A stretch of DNA of 64,000 nt, taken from assembly GCF_900102535.1 (NCBI RefSeq), contig NZ_FNBP01000002.1, forward strand, positions 577,992-641,991, read 5' to 3'. Under the pieces are notes generated by a model. It had not been told where the DNA came from, ran no database searches, and saw only the letters and a program-made list of their open reading frames with translations. This DNA comes from Sulfitobacter delicatus. GTDB lineage: Bacteria > Pseudomonadota > Alphaproteobacteria > Rhodobacterales > Rhodobacteraceae. Below, piece by piece: positions 45,725 to 55,616 of the stretch (position 1 is the first letter of the stretch; every line of letters begins with the position of its first letter). A program made the translations under genes and the position numbers.

Positions 45725-46609
45725 ATGATAGCCATGCTCCCCTTCCCCGACATCGCGCCGGAAATCTTCTCGGTTAGCCTGTTTGGCACCACCTTTGCGC
45801 TGCGCTGGTATGCGCTGGCCTATATCGTGGGCATTCTGCTGGGGTGGCGCATCGCCACGGCGGCAGTGAAACGTCCGCAATTGTGGAAGAACAACAGCCC
45901 GGTGATGCAGCCCGGACAGGTCGAGGACCTGCTTTTCTGGGTCATCCTTGGTGTGATCCTCGGGGGGCGCTTGGGCTATGTGTTGTTTTACCAACCGGCC
46001 TACTACCTGTCGAACCCCGCAGCGATCCTGCAGCTTTGGGAGGGCGGGATGTCCTTCCACGGGGGCGCGCTTGGTGTGATTCTTGCGGGGCTGTTCTATA
46101 CGTGGCGGCATCGCATTCCGGTTATCTCGACCGGGGATATGGTCTCTCTCGGGCTGGCGCCGGGGCTGTTTCTTGGGCGGCTGGCGAATTTCATCAATGC
46201 CGAGCTTTGGGGCCGTCCGACCGATGTGCCTTGGGGCATCGCTTTCCCCGGCGGGGCCGCACAATATTGCCCAGACGTAGCAGGCATCTGTGCGCGCCAC
46301 CCCTCGCAGCTTTACGAAGCGCTGCTTGAAGGTCTGCTGCTCGGAGGGTTGCTGATCTGGATGGCATGGCGGGGTGGGGCGCTGAAGATGCCCGGTCTGA
46401 TCGGGGGCACTTTCCTCGCGGGCTACGGTGCTGCGCGTTTTGCTGTCGAGTTTCTGCGCCAGCCCGATGCGCAATTTGTCACCCCGGGCAATCCTCTGGG
46501 CCTGGCGTGGCAAGTCGGCGGCTGGGGGCTGACCATGGGGCAGATTCTCTCGCTGCCAATGATCGCCGTCGGCGTCTTCTTCATCCTGCGCGCACGGCGG
46601 CGCGCATGA
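45725..46609 (+). CDS. lgt: Prolipoprotein diacylglyceryl transferase
   Basis: A 294-residue inner-membrane enzyme that attaches diacylglycerol to the lipobox cysteine of prolipoproteins. About seven membrane segments are seen. The Lgt signature [20 protein letters not shown] is intact, as are the early HG of [10 protein letters not shown] and the RHPSQLYEA segment. ATG at 45725 (MIAML) is used, with ATG at 45734 as an alternative; neither has a strong ribosome site. The stop overlaps the next gene by 4 bp (ATGA). Confidence 0.95.
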   Translation: MIAMLPFPDIAPEIFSVSLFGTTFALRWYALAYIVGILLGWRIATAAVKRPQLWKNNSPVMQPGQVEDLLFWVILGVILGGRLGYVLFYQPAYYLSNPAAILQLWEGGMSFHGGALGVILAGLFYTWRHRIPVISTGDMVSLGLAPGLFLGRLANFINAELWGRPTDVPWGIAFPGGAAQYCPDVAGICARHPSQLYEALLEGLLLGGLLIWMAWRGGALKMPGLIGGTFLAGYGAARFAVEFLRQPDAQFVTPGNPLGLAWQVGGWGLTMGQILSLPMIAVGVFFILRARRRA

Positions 46610-47664
46610 GCTTAAAGGACCATCTGCTGGCGCGTATTGCGTTGGAAGGACCCATGCGGCTCGACGCCTATATGCAGTCCTGCCTGCTGCACCCCGAATG
46701 GGGCTACTACACGACGCGCGATCCCTTTGGTGAAGCGGGCGATTTCACCACCGCGCCTGAGATTAGCCAAATGTTTGGTGAGTTGGTCGGCCTTTCGCTC
46801 GCACAAAGCTGGCTGGATCAGGGCACGCCTAGCCCCTTTACGCTGGCCGAGCTCGGCCCCGGACGCGGCACGCTGATGGCCGATGCGCTGCGTGCCTGCG
46901 CGCGGGTGCCAGGGTTTATTGATGCGGCACAGATTTGTTTGGTCGAGGCCTCCCCTACCCTACGCGCGGCACAGCGCGAAACGCTTGCGGGCCATGATAT
47001 TATATGGTGCGACAGCATCGCCGATCTGCCAGATGCGCCGCTGTATCTGATCGCGAATGAGTTCTTTGACGCCCTTCCCATTCGCCAGTTCATACGGCAG
47101 GGCGATGGCTGGGCGGAACGTCTTGTCGGCGCCGCTGACGGCAAACTAACTTTTGGCCTCGGCCCTGTCGCTCCGCAGCCTGCCCTGTCGCATCGGATGG
47201 AAGACACGAAGGACGGCGATCTCGTCGAATTGCGCGGTCCAGCGACAGAGGTCGTGGAAGAGATCGGCGACCGCATTGCTAAACGAAGCGGTGCAGCGCT
47301 GATCATCGACTACGGCGATTGGCGCGCGCTCGGCGATACGCTGCAGGCGCTGGAGAAGCACGCCCCGGCCGACCCGCTGGCCACCCCCGGACAGGCCGAC
47401 CTGACCGCCCATGTCGATTTCGAAGCTTTGGCGTTGGCTTGCCCCTGCGCCTATAGCCGCCTCGCCCCGCAAGGGGTCTTTCTCGAACGTCTCGGCATCA
47501 CGGACCGTGCGCAAAAGCTGGCTCAAGGCTTGACCGGCGCCCCCCTCCAGTCGCACATCGCTGCACATCGGCGGTTGACGCACCCCACGGAAATGGGAAA
47601 CCTGTTCAAAGTGATGGGGCTCTACCCGACCGGCCAAGCCCCGCCTCCGGGGACCGAAGCATGA
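46606..47664 (+). CDS. SAM-dependent methyltransferase, NDUFAF7/MidA family
   Basis: A 352-residue class I methyltransferase of the MidA family. The start [40 protein letters not shown], the SAM loop [19 protein letters not shown] and [12 protein letters not shown] are diagnostic. The mitochondrial homologue NDUFAF7 dimethylates an arginine of a complex I subunit, and the bacterial protein may do the same to NuoD; that role is inferred. The ATG overlaps the lgt stop and the gene overlaps pgeF by 4 bp, so the three are one operon. Confidence 0.93.
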   Translation: MSLKDHLLARIALEGPMRLDAYMQSCLLHPEWGYYTTRDPFGEAGDFTTAPEISQMFGELVGLSLAQSWLDQGTPSPFTLAELGPGRGTLMADALRACARVPGFIDAAQICLVEASPTLRAAQRETLAGHDIIWCDSIADLPDAPLYLIANEFFDALPIRQFIRQGDGWAERLVGAADGKLTFGLGPVAPQPALSHRMEDTKDGDLVELRGPATEVVEEIGDRIAKRSGAALIIDYGDWRALGDTLQALEKHAPADPLATPGQADLTAHVDFEALALACPCAYSRLAPQGVFLERLGITDRAQKLAQGLTGAPLQSHIAAHRRLTHPTEMGNLFKVMGLYPTGQAPPPGTEA

Positions 47665-48416
47665 CGCTGGAAATACTGACATCAGACGCACTCGCCGACT
47701 TTCGACACGGGTTCTTTACCCGGCGCGGCGGCGCATCCTCGGGCGTTTTTGCCGGACTGAACTGCGGCAGCGGCAGCTCCGACCAGTCCGAGATCGTGAG
47801 CATTAACCGTGCCCGCGCAGCCGAGGCGATGGGGGTGCAACCCGGTCACCTTGCCGGCGTTCATCAAGTGCATTCCGCAACCGTCGTTACCGTGACCGAG
47901 CCGCCGCAGGACAAACCCCGCGCGGACGCGCTTGTCACCAAAACCCCCGGCATCGCGCTGTCGGTCCTGACCGCTGATTGCCAGCCTGTACTCTTCGGCG
48001 ATGCCGAAGCCGGTGTAATCGGCGCGGCCCATGCCGGCTGGCGTGGTGCGCTTGATGGGATATTAGACGCCACGGTCGATGCCATGGTCGACCTCGGTGC
48101 TACGCGTGATAAAATTACTGCCGTGATCGGCCCGTCGATCAGCCAGCGGGCCTATGAGGTCGGGCCGGAATTCATGGACAACTTCATGGCCGAAGACCCG
48201 GCCTTTGCCCGCTACTTCACCCAAGGCGATGGGGACAGGCTGCTGTTTGACCTGCCGGGCTTTGGCCTGAACCGCTTGCGCGCTGCTGGCGTGGGTCATG
48301 CAGAATGGACGCGCCACTGCACCTATGGCGATCCTGAGCGATTCTACTCCTACCGCCGCACCACCCATGCGAAAGAAGCCGATTACGGGCGGCTGATCTC
48401 GGCCATTACCCTCTGA
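47661..48416 (+). CDS. pgeF: Peptidoglycan editing factor / purine nucleoside phosphorylase-like (laccase domain)
   Basis: A 251-residue YfiH-family protein. The metal-binding set is visible: H68 and H71 (GVHQVHSATV), C107 (LTADCQPVLF) and H124 (GAAHAGWRGAL). Family members remove wrongly incorporated L-Ser-muropeptides (PgeF) and also show adenosine deaminase or purine nucleoside phosphorylase activity. The start overlaps the MidA-like gene by 4 bp. Last gene of the lgt operon. Confidence 0.93.
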   Translation: MTLEILTSDALADFRHGFFTRRGGASSGVFAGLNCGSGSSDQSEIVSINRARAAEAMGVQPGHLAGVHQVHSATVVTVTEPPQDKPRADALVTKTPGIALSVLTADCQPVLFGDAEAGVIGAAHAGWRGALDGILDATVDAMVDLGATRDKITAVIGPSISQRAYEVGPEFMDNFMAEDPAFARYFTQGDGDRLLFDLPGFGLNRLRAAGVGHAEWTRHCTYGDPERFYSYRRTTHAKEADYGRLISAITL

Positions 48417-48686
48417 ACCCCGGCACGACTGCGGCGATCCCTGCCCCCTTTGCGCCGTATTGCTGACCGATAGCGGCGTGGATGGTGCACCTCGACACTG
48501 CCTTAGTCAGCTAACATACTGTTTCGACTAGCCTTTCGAATTACGGCAAAATCTCCACAAATCATCCAGAAGCGCACCTACTCATCGTTCAAGCTTTTCT
48601 TGGATCGTCAAAAACCGGCCCGATTGCGCTGCCATAGTGATCTCAAGCCGGGCAAATGCCCCGATAAGCGCAAGAGGAACAGAGCT
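48417..48686. other. 270-bp intergenic region
   Basis: Lies after pgeF and before the small basic protein gene. I see no hairpin with a T-tract, no tRNA-like fold and no convincing promoter. It is more AT-rich than its surroundings around 48505-48600, so the promoter of the small gene is probably there. Confidence 0.4.
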
Positions 48687-48830
48687 ATGAAAAAGAACCA
48701 GCGTTTCATCAAGTCGGTCGTCGAAACCGCCGCCAAGAACGACACCGTCATGCCTTGGGCACGCGGCGCACGTCGCGCGGCTTTCATCGCAAAGCGCAAC
48801 GCCGCTCCGCTTGCCCGCAAAACCGCCTAA
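48687..48830 (+). CDS. Small basic conserved protein, 47 aa
   Basis: A 47-residue, strongly basic helical peptide (starts MKKNQRFIKSVVETAAKND, then MPWARGARRAAFIAKRNA). It has a good ribosome site (AAGAGGAACAG) 6 bp before the ATG. I believe the pattern KSV.ETA......PWARGARRAAFIAKR recurs in small Rhodobacteraceae proteins, but it has no named function. The basic charge suggests nucleic-acid or membrane association. A GC hairpin at 48841-48865 (CACCGG/CCGGTG with an inner CGGCTCG/CGAGCCG) follows and may terminate it. Confidence 0.75.
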   Translation: MKKNQRFIKSVVETAAKNDTVMPWARGARRAAFIAKRNAAPLARKTA

Positions 48831-48840
48831 TTTCTCCCAG

Positions 48841-48865
48841 CACCGGGCGGCTCGCCGAGCCGGTG
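48841..48865 (+). terminator. Hairpin after the small basic gene
   Basis: CACCGG (48841-48846) pairs with CCGGTG (48860-48865), with a competing inner stem CGGCTCG/CGAGCCG (48848-48862). It starts 10 bp after the stop and has no T-run. The rest of the spacer to 49126 holds a TTGACA at 49009 and an inverted repeat, GAAATGA/TCATTTC (49055-49075), possible control elements of the next gene. Confidence 0.5.
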
Positions 48866-49126
48866 TCCCAAACAGCCTCCCGCCGCGTTGATTCGCGCCG
48901 GGGGGTATTTTTCTGCCTAAATGTGGCAGGTGCTGAGAGCGCTGCGGAAACAGAACGGCAGCTTTGCGCCAAATTATCCTGAAATCCAACCTTAATGTCG
49001 CGGAAACTTTGACAATGTGCCGACAACATGGCGATTTGATCTTACAGACCACATGAAATGACATCGCTTCATTTCCGTGCCGTCGGTGGGGGCCGATGCG
49101 GATGTGACTGATCAAGAGGTTTCAAA

Positions 49127-49882
49127 ATGACGCCGACCGCTGCCATGGCCAACCGCCGCCCGACCAATAGCGCCCCCGAGGGAGATGACACCCGCCCTGC
49201 GCCCATGCCGATGCGCAACTACGAGGTTGCGGCTCTGCGTGCAGACGGGTCGCTTTTCATCGGGCAGGACAACGCCCCGGCGCTGCCGCTCTTTGAAGCC
49301 GCCTTTGCGGCTTTTGCGCGTGGGACGTTGATCCAGACCGTGCAGGGCGATGTCGCGATCGAAGACCTCCAGCCGGGCGATATGATCAACACATCCTCCG
49401 GTGAGCCAGCAGAGTTGGTCTGGATCGGGTCAAGCAACTTCATCCCCGCAGATGCAGGGCGACGGATGCCCCTCATCCGGATCATGTCGGATAGCTTTGG
49501 CGAGGGTCGCCCCAGTTCATTCCTCACCGTTGGTCCCGCTGCCCGTGTTCTGCATACGCCGCATCACCTGCGGGCCGAGGCCGGTGGCACGCGGCTGCTC
49601 ACGCCGGTGCGCGAGTTTATTGACGGTGTGAATGTAATCGAAGTGGTGCCGCCGACTCCGGTACGCCTGTTCCACATTTGCCTGTCACGTCACGCGGTGA
49701 TTAAAGCTGGCGGGCTGGAGATGGAGACCTTCCACCCCGGTGCGCAAGCCACGCGGGCGGTCACGCAAAATCTGCGCGACAGGTTTCTGTCAATGTTTCC
49801 GCAGATTGGCCATGCCACTGATTTTGGCCCACTGGCCCATCCCCGCGCGCCCGAAGCCGCACCGGAGGGCGACCTTCACTGA
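49127..49882 (+). CDS. Hint-domain protein lacking the catalytic cysteine
   Basis: A 251-residue protein whose central ~150 residues follow the Hint (hedgehog/intein) fold common in Rhodobacterales: FARGTLIQTVQGDVAIEDLQ, PGDMINT, then VWIGSSNF, VGPAARVLHTPHHLRAEAGG and FHICLSRHAVIKAGGLEMET. Family members normally read CFxxGT at the first position; here the cysteine position is alanine (A62-F63-A64-R65-G66-T67), so self-splicing or autoproteolysis should be impossible. There is no signal peptide; the N-terminus is Pro-rich and disordered. Function unknown; possibly a structural or signalling derivative. It converges with the lrp-type gene with 1 bp between. Confidence 0.85.
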   Translation: MTPTAAMANRRPTNSAPEGDDTRPAPMPMRNYEVAALRADGSLFIGQDNAPALPLFEAAFAAFARGTLIQTVQGDVAIEDLQPGDMINTSSGEPAELVWIGSSNFIPADAGRRMPLIRIMSDSFGEGRPSSFLTVGPAARVLHTPHHLRAEAGGTRLLTPVREFIDGVNVIEVVPPTPVRLFHICLSRHAVIKAGGLEMETFHPGAQATRAVTQNLRDRFLSMFPQIGHATDFGPLAHPRAPEAAPEGDLH

Positions 49883-49883
49883 G

Positions 49884-50384
49884 TTAGGGTGCAGTCGCCA
49901 GCCGGGCTTCCAGCACATCGAAAGGCACGCCGGGATCGTCTTTGGCCCCACGGATCACCAGACTGGTCTTTACGCTGGCAACATTCGGCGTCGTGAGCAG
50001 TTCTCCGGTTAGGAAGCTCTGAAAGCTGGACAGGTCAGGCGCCACACATTTCAGAATAAAGTCGACCTCGCCATTAAGCATATGGCACTCGCGCACCAAC
50101 GGCCAACCGCGGCATTTTTCCTCGAAAGCGCTTAGATCGGCTTCGGCCTGACTGGCCAGCCCAACCATCGCGAAAACCTGAACTTCGAACCCTAACTCGC
50201 GGGCATCGACATCGGCGTGATAGCCTTTGATATAGCCTTGCTCTTCCAACGTTCGAACTCGGCGCAGGCAAGGCGGCGCGGAGATCCCCACACGTTTGGC
50301 CAGTTCGACATTCGTCATCCGGCCATCGGATTGCAATTCGGCCAAGATCATCCGGTCGATCGGATCTAGTCGTGTACCCGCCAT
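49884..50384 (-). CDS. Lrp/AsnC family transcriptional regulator
   Basis: A 166-residue regulator. The N-terminal helix-turn-helix (about 5-60) has LDPIDRMILAELQSDGRMTN and ELAKRVGISAPPCLRRVRTL; the C-terminal RAM ligand-binding domain (about 70-155) follows, ending with VKTSLVIRGAKDDPGVPFDV. The ATG at 50384 follows GAGGG; an upstream in-frame extension to 50447 is less likely. It is divergent from trxB. A 9-bp direct repeat in the spacer is a plausible operator. The ligand is unknown; amino acids are usual for the family. Confidence 0.92.
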   Translation of the reverse strand: MAGTRLDPIDRMILAELQSDGRMTNVELAKRVGISAPPCLRRVRTLEEQGYIKGYHADVDARELGFEVQVFAMVGLASQAEADLSAFEEKCRGWPLVRECHMLNGEVDFILKCVAPDLSSFQSFLTGELLTTPNVASVKTSLVIRGAKDDPGVPFDVLEARLATAP

Positions 50385-50430
50385 ATTACCCTCAATGAAT
50401 TTTCGATTCTTATAGCAGCCCACAGGGCAC

Positions 50431-50460
50431 GCGCAATAAAGTTTCACATTAGCGCAATAA
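50431..50460. promoter_or_regulatory. Direct repeat GCGCAATAA x2, 21-bp spacing
   Basis: GCGCAATAA occurs at 50431-50439 and 50452-50460, two helical turns apart, in the divergent lrp-trxB spacer and about 50-75 bp upstream of the lrp-type start. Lrp/AsnC proteins bind phased sites, so it is a candidate autoregulatory operator. Confidence 0.45.
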
Positions 50461-50528
50461 TCTTCCCATACTAATGAGAGGAGTAGAGTTTAATGGGTAG
50501 TACCGTCGCCCGCACAGCAGGGGTTTAA

Positions 50529-51593
<1,065 letters not shown>

Positions 51594-51790
51594 GTAGGAG
51601 GCTGTAAGCAGCCATTGCTGTTCTGATGACCGGCATTCTTCGCTGAACTTATTGAACAATATGAAGATATGGTGGGAAATCCGCCTTTGCCGCGTCGTTT
51701 TCGGGCAATACTCTAGACTTGCCCTCCCATTTGACGTTAAGGCGGCCCCATCGGAACCCGCCTCCGTTCTCCATGTGAAAAGTGATTGAT

Positions 51791-53503
51791 ATGATGCACA
51801 ACAACCTCGCCCCAATTTCCGAACTCTATGTTTCCTACGATTCCGCACAAAAACTAAAAGTAGAAGCCGGCAATCTGGTTAGCCTCGACCTGACCCCGCG
51901 CCAGATTTGCGATCTGGAACTGCTGATGAACGGCGGCTTTAACCCGCTTAAAGGGTTTCTGACCGAAGAAGACTATGACGGCGTCGTTGAAAACATGCGT
52001 CTGGCAGATGGCTCTCTCTGGCCCATGCCGATCAACCTCGATGTGAGCGAGGCTTTCGCTGAAAAGTTGGAACTGGGCCAAGACATTGCCCTGCGCGACC
52101 AAGAGGGCGTGATCCTCGCGACCATGACAGTCACCGACCGTTGGACGCCCAACAAATCGCGTGAGGCAGAGAAAGTCTTTGGCGCTGATGATGAAGCCCA
52201 TCCGGCGGTGAACTATCTGCACAACCAAGCAGGCAAGATCTACCTCGGTGGCCCGGTCACCGGTATCCAGCAGCCTGTACACTATGATTTTCGCGGTCGC
52301 CGCGACACGCCGAACGAGTTGCGCGCCTATTTCCGTAAGCTCGGCTGGCGCCGCGTTGTGGCGTTCCAGACCCGCAACCCGCTGCACCGTGCGCATCAAG
52401 AACTGACTTTCCGCGCTGCCCGCGAAGCACAGGCGAACCTTTTGATACACCCCGTTGTCGGCCTAACAAAGCCGGGCGATGTGGATCACTTCACCCGCGT
52501 GCGCTGCTATGAGGCCGTGCTCGACAAATACCCGGCGGCCACCACGTCGATGAGCTTGCTGAACCTCGCCATGCGTATGGCCGGCCCGCGTGAGGCGGTC
52601 TGGCACGGCCTGATCCGCAAGAACCACGGCTGCACCCACTTTATCGTAGGCCGTGACCACGCTGGCCCCGGTAAGAACTCTGCCGGTGAGGATTTCTATG
52701 GCCCCTATGATGCACAGGACCTGTTCCGCGAGCATCAGGAGGAAATGGGCATCGAAATGGTCGATTTCAAACATATGGTTTGGGTGCAGGAACGCGCCCA
52801 ATATGAGGCCATGGATGAGATCGAAGATAAAGATGACGTCACCATCCTGAACATCTCGGGCACTGAACTGCGCCGTCGCTTGCAGGAAGGTCTGGAAATC
52901 CCTGAGTGGTTCTCCTTCCCAGAAGTCGTCAAGGAATTGCGCCGCACCAAGCCGCCGCGCAGCCAGCAGGGATTCACCGTCTTCTTCACAGGCTTCTCCG
53001 GCTCCGGCAAATCCACCATCGCCAACGCCTTGATGGTCAAGCTAATGGAGATGGGTGGCCGCCCGGTTACGCTGCTCGATGGTGACATCGTGCGGAAGAA
53101 CCTCAGCTCCGAACTCGGCTTCTCGAAAGAGCACCGCGACCTGAACATCCGCCGCATCGGCTATGTCGCAAGCGAGATCACCAAAAACGGCGGCATCGCC
53201 ATCTGCGCGCCAATCGCGCCATATGCGACCACCCGCCGCGCCGTGCGTGAGGATGTGGAAAGCTTTGGTGCCTTTGTCGAAGTGCATGTCGCGACCTCCA
53301 TCGAAGAATGCGAGCGCCGCGACCGTAAAGGGCTCTACAAACTGGCGCGCGAAGGCAAGATCAAAGAGTTCACCGGCATCTCCGACCCCTACGACGTGCC
53401 GCAGAACGCTGAATTGGTGCTGGAGACAGAGAACGTCGACGTCGACAACTGCGCCCACCAGGTTTTGCTGAAGTTGGAAAACATGGGCCTGATTACAGGT
53501 TAA
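51791..53503 (+). CDS. Bifunctional sulfate adenylyltransferase / adenylylsulfate kinase
   Basis: A 570-residue fusion. The N-terminal ATP sulfurylase (about 1-375) makes APS from sulfate and ATP; its active-site QTRNPLHRAHQ carries H199 and H202, and GRDHAGPGKNS is the second motif. The C-terminal APS kinase (about 395-570) phosphorylates APS to PAPS; its P-loop GFSGSGKST is at 401-409, followed by LDGDIVRKNLSSELGFSKEH. Both halves look active. The start is ATG at 51791; a GTG at 51782 and the ATG at 51794 are alternatives. PAPS may serve assimilation or the sulfotransferase encoded at 11675. A terminator follows. Confidence 0.95.
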   Translation: MMHNNLAPISELYVSYDSAQKLKVEAGNLVSLDLTPRQICDLELLMNGGFNPLKGFLTEEDYDGVVENMRLADGSLWPMPINLDVSEAFAEKLELGQDIALRDQEGVILATMTVTDRWTPNKSREAEKVFGADDEAHPAVNYLHNQAGKIYLGGPVTGIQQPVHYDFRGRRDTPNELRAYFRKLGWRRVVAFQTRNPLHRAHQELTFRAAREAQANLLIHPVVGLTKPGDVDHFTRVRCYEAVLDKYPAATTSMSLLNLAMRMAGPREAVWHGLIRKNHGCTHFIVGRDHAGPGKNSAGEDFYGPYDAQDLFREHQEEMGIEMVDFKHMVWVQERAQYEAMDEIEDKDDVTILNISGTELRRRLQEGLEIPEWFSFPEVVKELRRTKPPRSQQGFTVFFTGFSGSGKSTIANALMVKLMEMGGRPVTLLDGDIVRKNLSSELGFSKEHRDLNIRRIGYVASEITKNGGIAICAPIAPYATTRRAVREDVESFGAFVEVHVATSIEECERRDRKGLYKLAREGKIKEFTGISDPYDVPQNAELVLETENVDVDNCAHQVLLKLENMGLITG

Positions 53504-53528
53504 GCCCCATGATTGGTCAGACAGAAAG

Positions 53529-53552
53529 CGCAGCCCCTCGGGGCTGCGTTTT
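53529..53552 (+). terminator. Intrinsic terminator after the sulfurylase/kinase gene
   Basis: CGCAGCCC (53529-53536), loop CTCG, GGGCTGCG (53541-53548), then TTTTGCGTTT, 25 bp after the stop. The convergent GT10 gene ends 5 bp downstream. Confidence 0.9.
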
Positions 53553-53556
53553 GCGT

Positions 53557-54417
53557 TTAAAGACTGTCCAAAACGGCCCGAGCGGCCCTGCCATAAAGGT
53601 CAGCCCATTGGTGCGCCTGCGGCTTGGCCCCACGCAAAGCGGGAAGCAACGCGCCATATTGCGCGACATCAGCCTGCTGGATCGCGCCAAGCAGAGCGTC
53701 AGCACGATCGCAGATCACCATACCGCCTGTATCCATATAGTCGCCGATATTCGGGCAACCCCAGTAGATCGGCACTGTTTCACATAGAACTGCGTCAACG
53801 ATCTTCTCTGTGAAGTAATTGCGTTCCTGAATGTTCTCGATCACCACTGAAAAGCGGTAGGGGGCCAGGCCGTCGGCCTTGTTTTCAAAAGGGGCGTAGC
53901 CCCGGCCCAAGAGGGCCACATCCAGCCCCCGCGCGCGCACGGCATCCACAATCTCATGCCGCAGCACATGGCCAGCAAAGTCGCGCTTATTAGAAGCGAT
54001 AAGCGAAATGTTGTGTCGTTTGATCAGATCCACCTGCTCTGGATTAGCCACCATCGACGTGCCGTAGACGAAAGGGATCCCGTTAGGGATCGCCTGAACC
54101 AAGGCCTCATCATGGCTCAGCACCCGGAAAAATCGACGGTGGGTCAGACGCAACAATTTCAGGTGGCGTCCGTGAATCACCGATGGTTCGACAACCATCA
54201 ACGTCACTTTGGCCCGCAGGCCAAAGGACGGCTGGTAATGCATATTGGTCTTTGGAAATACGATCAGATGATCGTCGGAGGATAGATCGGCCACGGTGCC
54301 ACGACGCAATCGTTCGGGGCGCCCCAGTGGCCAAATAAGATCATCCAATGGGCGCGTCGCATGCTTTGACCCGAGCTTTTGCCCATAGGGCAGAACGGCG
54401 ATTGCCGGGTTGGTCAT
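53557..54417 (-). CDS. Glycosyltransferase family 10-like (fucosyltransferase fold)
   Basis: A 286-residue protein whose C-terminal half matches the donor-binding domain of alpha-1,3-fucosyltransferases (GT10): APYRFSVVIENIQERNYFTE (185-204), the EK and DAVL.ETVPIYWG segment (to 220) and GCPNIGDYM. The N-terminal acceptor domain is divergent. Likely role: transfer of a deoxysugar or similar residue to a surface glycan or glycolipid. The ATG overlaps the phzF-like stop by 4 bp, so it is the second gene of a two-gene operon. The acceptor and donor cannot be read from the sequence. Confidence 0.83.
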   Translation of the reverse strand: MTNPAIAVLPYGQKLGSKHATRPLDDLIWPLGRPERLRRGTVADLSSDDHLIVFPKTNMHYQPSFGLRAKVTLMVVEPSVIHGRHLKLLRLTHRRFFRVLSHDEALVQAIPNGIPFVYGTSMVANPEQVDLIKRHNISLIASNKRDFAGHVLRHEIVDAVRARGLDVALLGRGYAPFENKADGLAPYRFSVVIENIQERNYFTEKIVDAVLCETVPIYWGCPNIGDYMDTGGMVICDRADALLGAIQQADVAQYGALLPALRGAKPQAHQWADLYGRAARAVLDSL

Positions 54418-55313
54418 CGCGCCCCCTCGGTTCCAGTCGCGTCGGGCATGAATACATCGCCCGACATCACCACCCGCCCCTGCCCAGCCACGCGCACGCC
54501 GGTGATCGCCTCACGCGGCCCGAGAACTTCCACCTCGGCCCGCCCCGGACGCCCCATGCCGTGTCCCTGCTCTGCTGTGAATTGCGGTACGTCGATGAGG
54601 CCGTTTGCCCAAAGGTAAGCCGCCATTGCCCCGGTGGCGGAACCGGTAAAAGGGTCTTCCGGTGGGCTGGGCGGAGCAAGCAGCAAACGTGCGTAGGTAT
54701 CGCCGACGTCCGTGGCCCCGCCGAGCGTGACCCAAAAGGGCTCCATCATATCATTGTCGGCCTGGCCCAGGAGGCGATTGTATGCGTCGAGCGCGGCCAT
54801 ATTAAGCCGCAGTGTGTCCAGTGTGGCCCGGTTTTTTAACACAGTAATGCAAAAGGGCAGCCCAGTGGATACAACTTGCGGGTCACCAATGATGTCGTCC
54901 GCCGAAATTCCTCCGACACGCGCCACCACGTCGGCTGGCACCTTGGGGCCAAACTCCGGCGCGATCTGGGTCATGGCGATCTGGTCACCTGTCACCTCGA
55001 CCTCGACAAGGCCTGCTCCTGTCTCAAGCTTTAGACTGCCCTCCCCGATCAGCCCGCGATGGCGCAGGGCCGCGACGGTCGCAATAGTTGGATGCCCTGC
55101 GAAAGGTATCTCGCGGCTGGCAAGGTAGTATTTGACTTTGAAGTCCGCCACTGCCGATGGCCCAGTGAAGGTGCATTCCACGAGGGAGGTTTCGCGCACA
55201 TAGGCGGTGCAGATATCGTCCGGCAGGTCCGCCCCACCATGCACCACCGCGCAGCCATTGCCCCCGAAGGTTTGATCGGTGAAAGCGTCGACCCAATCGA
55301 ATTCGTATTTCAA
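54414..55313 (-). CDS. PhzF family isomerase/epimerase-like protein
   Basis: A 299-residue protein with the duplicated diaminopimelate-epimerase-like fold of PhzF. The N-terminus FDWVDAFTDQTFGGNGCAVV, the E41 of RETSLVECTF (catalytic Glu position), REIPFAGHPTIATVAAL and the late DPFTGSATGAMAAYLW are diagnostic. PhzF isomerises a dihydroxyanthranilate in phenazine synthesis; most homologues act on unknown small molecules. The start is TTG at 55313, with AAGGG upstream and no in-frame ATG; the next residues match the family N-terminus. It is followed by a GT10-like gene with a 4-bp overlap. Confidence 0.88.
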   Translation of the reverse strand: MKYEFDWVDAFTDQTFGGNGCAVVHGGADLPDDICTAYVRETSLVECTFTGPSAVADFKVKYYLASREIPFAGHPTIATVAALRHRGLIGEGSLKLETGAGLVEVEVTGDQIAMTQIAPEFGPKVPADVVARVGGISADDIIGDPQVVSTGLPFCITVLKNRATLDTLRLNMAALDAYNRLLGQADNDMMEPFWVTLGGATDVGDTYARLLLAPPSPPEDPFTGSATGAMAAYLWANGLIDVPQFTAEQGHGMGRPGRAEVEVLGPREAITGVRVAGQGRVVMSGDVFMPDATGTEGAR

Positions 55314-55334
55314 TACTCTAATTCCCTTACAAAA

Positions 55335-55358
55335 AAGGCCGCAGCGGACTGCGGCCTT
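55335..55358 (-). terminator. Intrinsic terminator of the hsp20-DUF1150 operon
   Basis: AAGGCCGCAG (55335-55344) pairs with CTGCGGCCTT (55349-55358) around a 4-nt loop. On the minus strand it is followed by TTTT. It lies 36 bp downstream of the DUF1150 stop and just upstream of phzF. Confidence 0.88.
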
Positions 55359-55393
55359 GCTTGAGCGTCAGGGTATCGCCGTCGCGGCTGGCG

Positions 55394-55612
55394 TCAATGG
55401 ACCAGAACGGGCTTGTAGTCATGCTCACGCGCAAGAGCGAAAGCCAGCTTGCGGTCGCCGACCAGTGCGAGCTGCTGTCCTTCTGCGTCGTGGACGGCAT
55501 AGAGTTGCTCCAGCCCTTCCGCCTGATCGCGGACTTCGCGCGGCAGATCGGTGACGGAGATCGTTTTGACATAGACCATACGGTCATTTCCGTGGGTGAT
55601 CGCGTGTTGCAT
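55394..55612 (-). CDS. DUF1150 family protein
   Basis: A 72-residue protein of the alphaproteobacterial DUF1150 family: MVYVKTISVTDLPREVRDQA, then LEQLYAVHDAEGQQLALVGD and KLAFALAREHDYKPVLVH. The family is typically encoded directly after Hsp20 genes, as here (4-bp gap), so a role in heat or stress response beside the small chaperone is likely. The ATG at 55612 follows GAAGGGG. No catalytic motif. Confidence 0.9.
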   Translation of the reverse strand: MQHAITHGNDRMVYVKTISVTDLPREVRDQAEGLEQLYAVHDAEGQQLALVGDRKLAFALAREHDYKPVLVH

Positions 55613-55616
55613 GATA

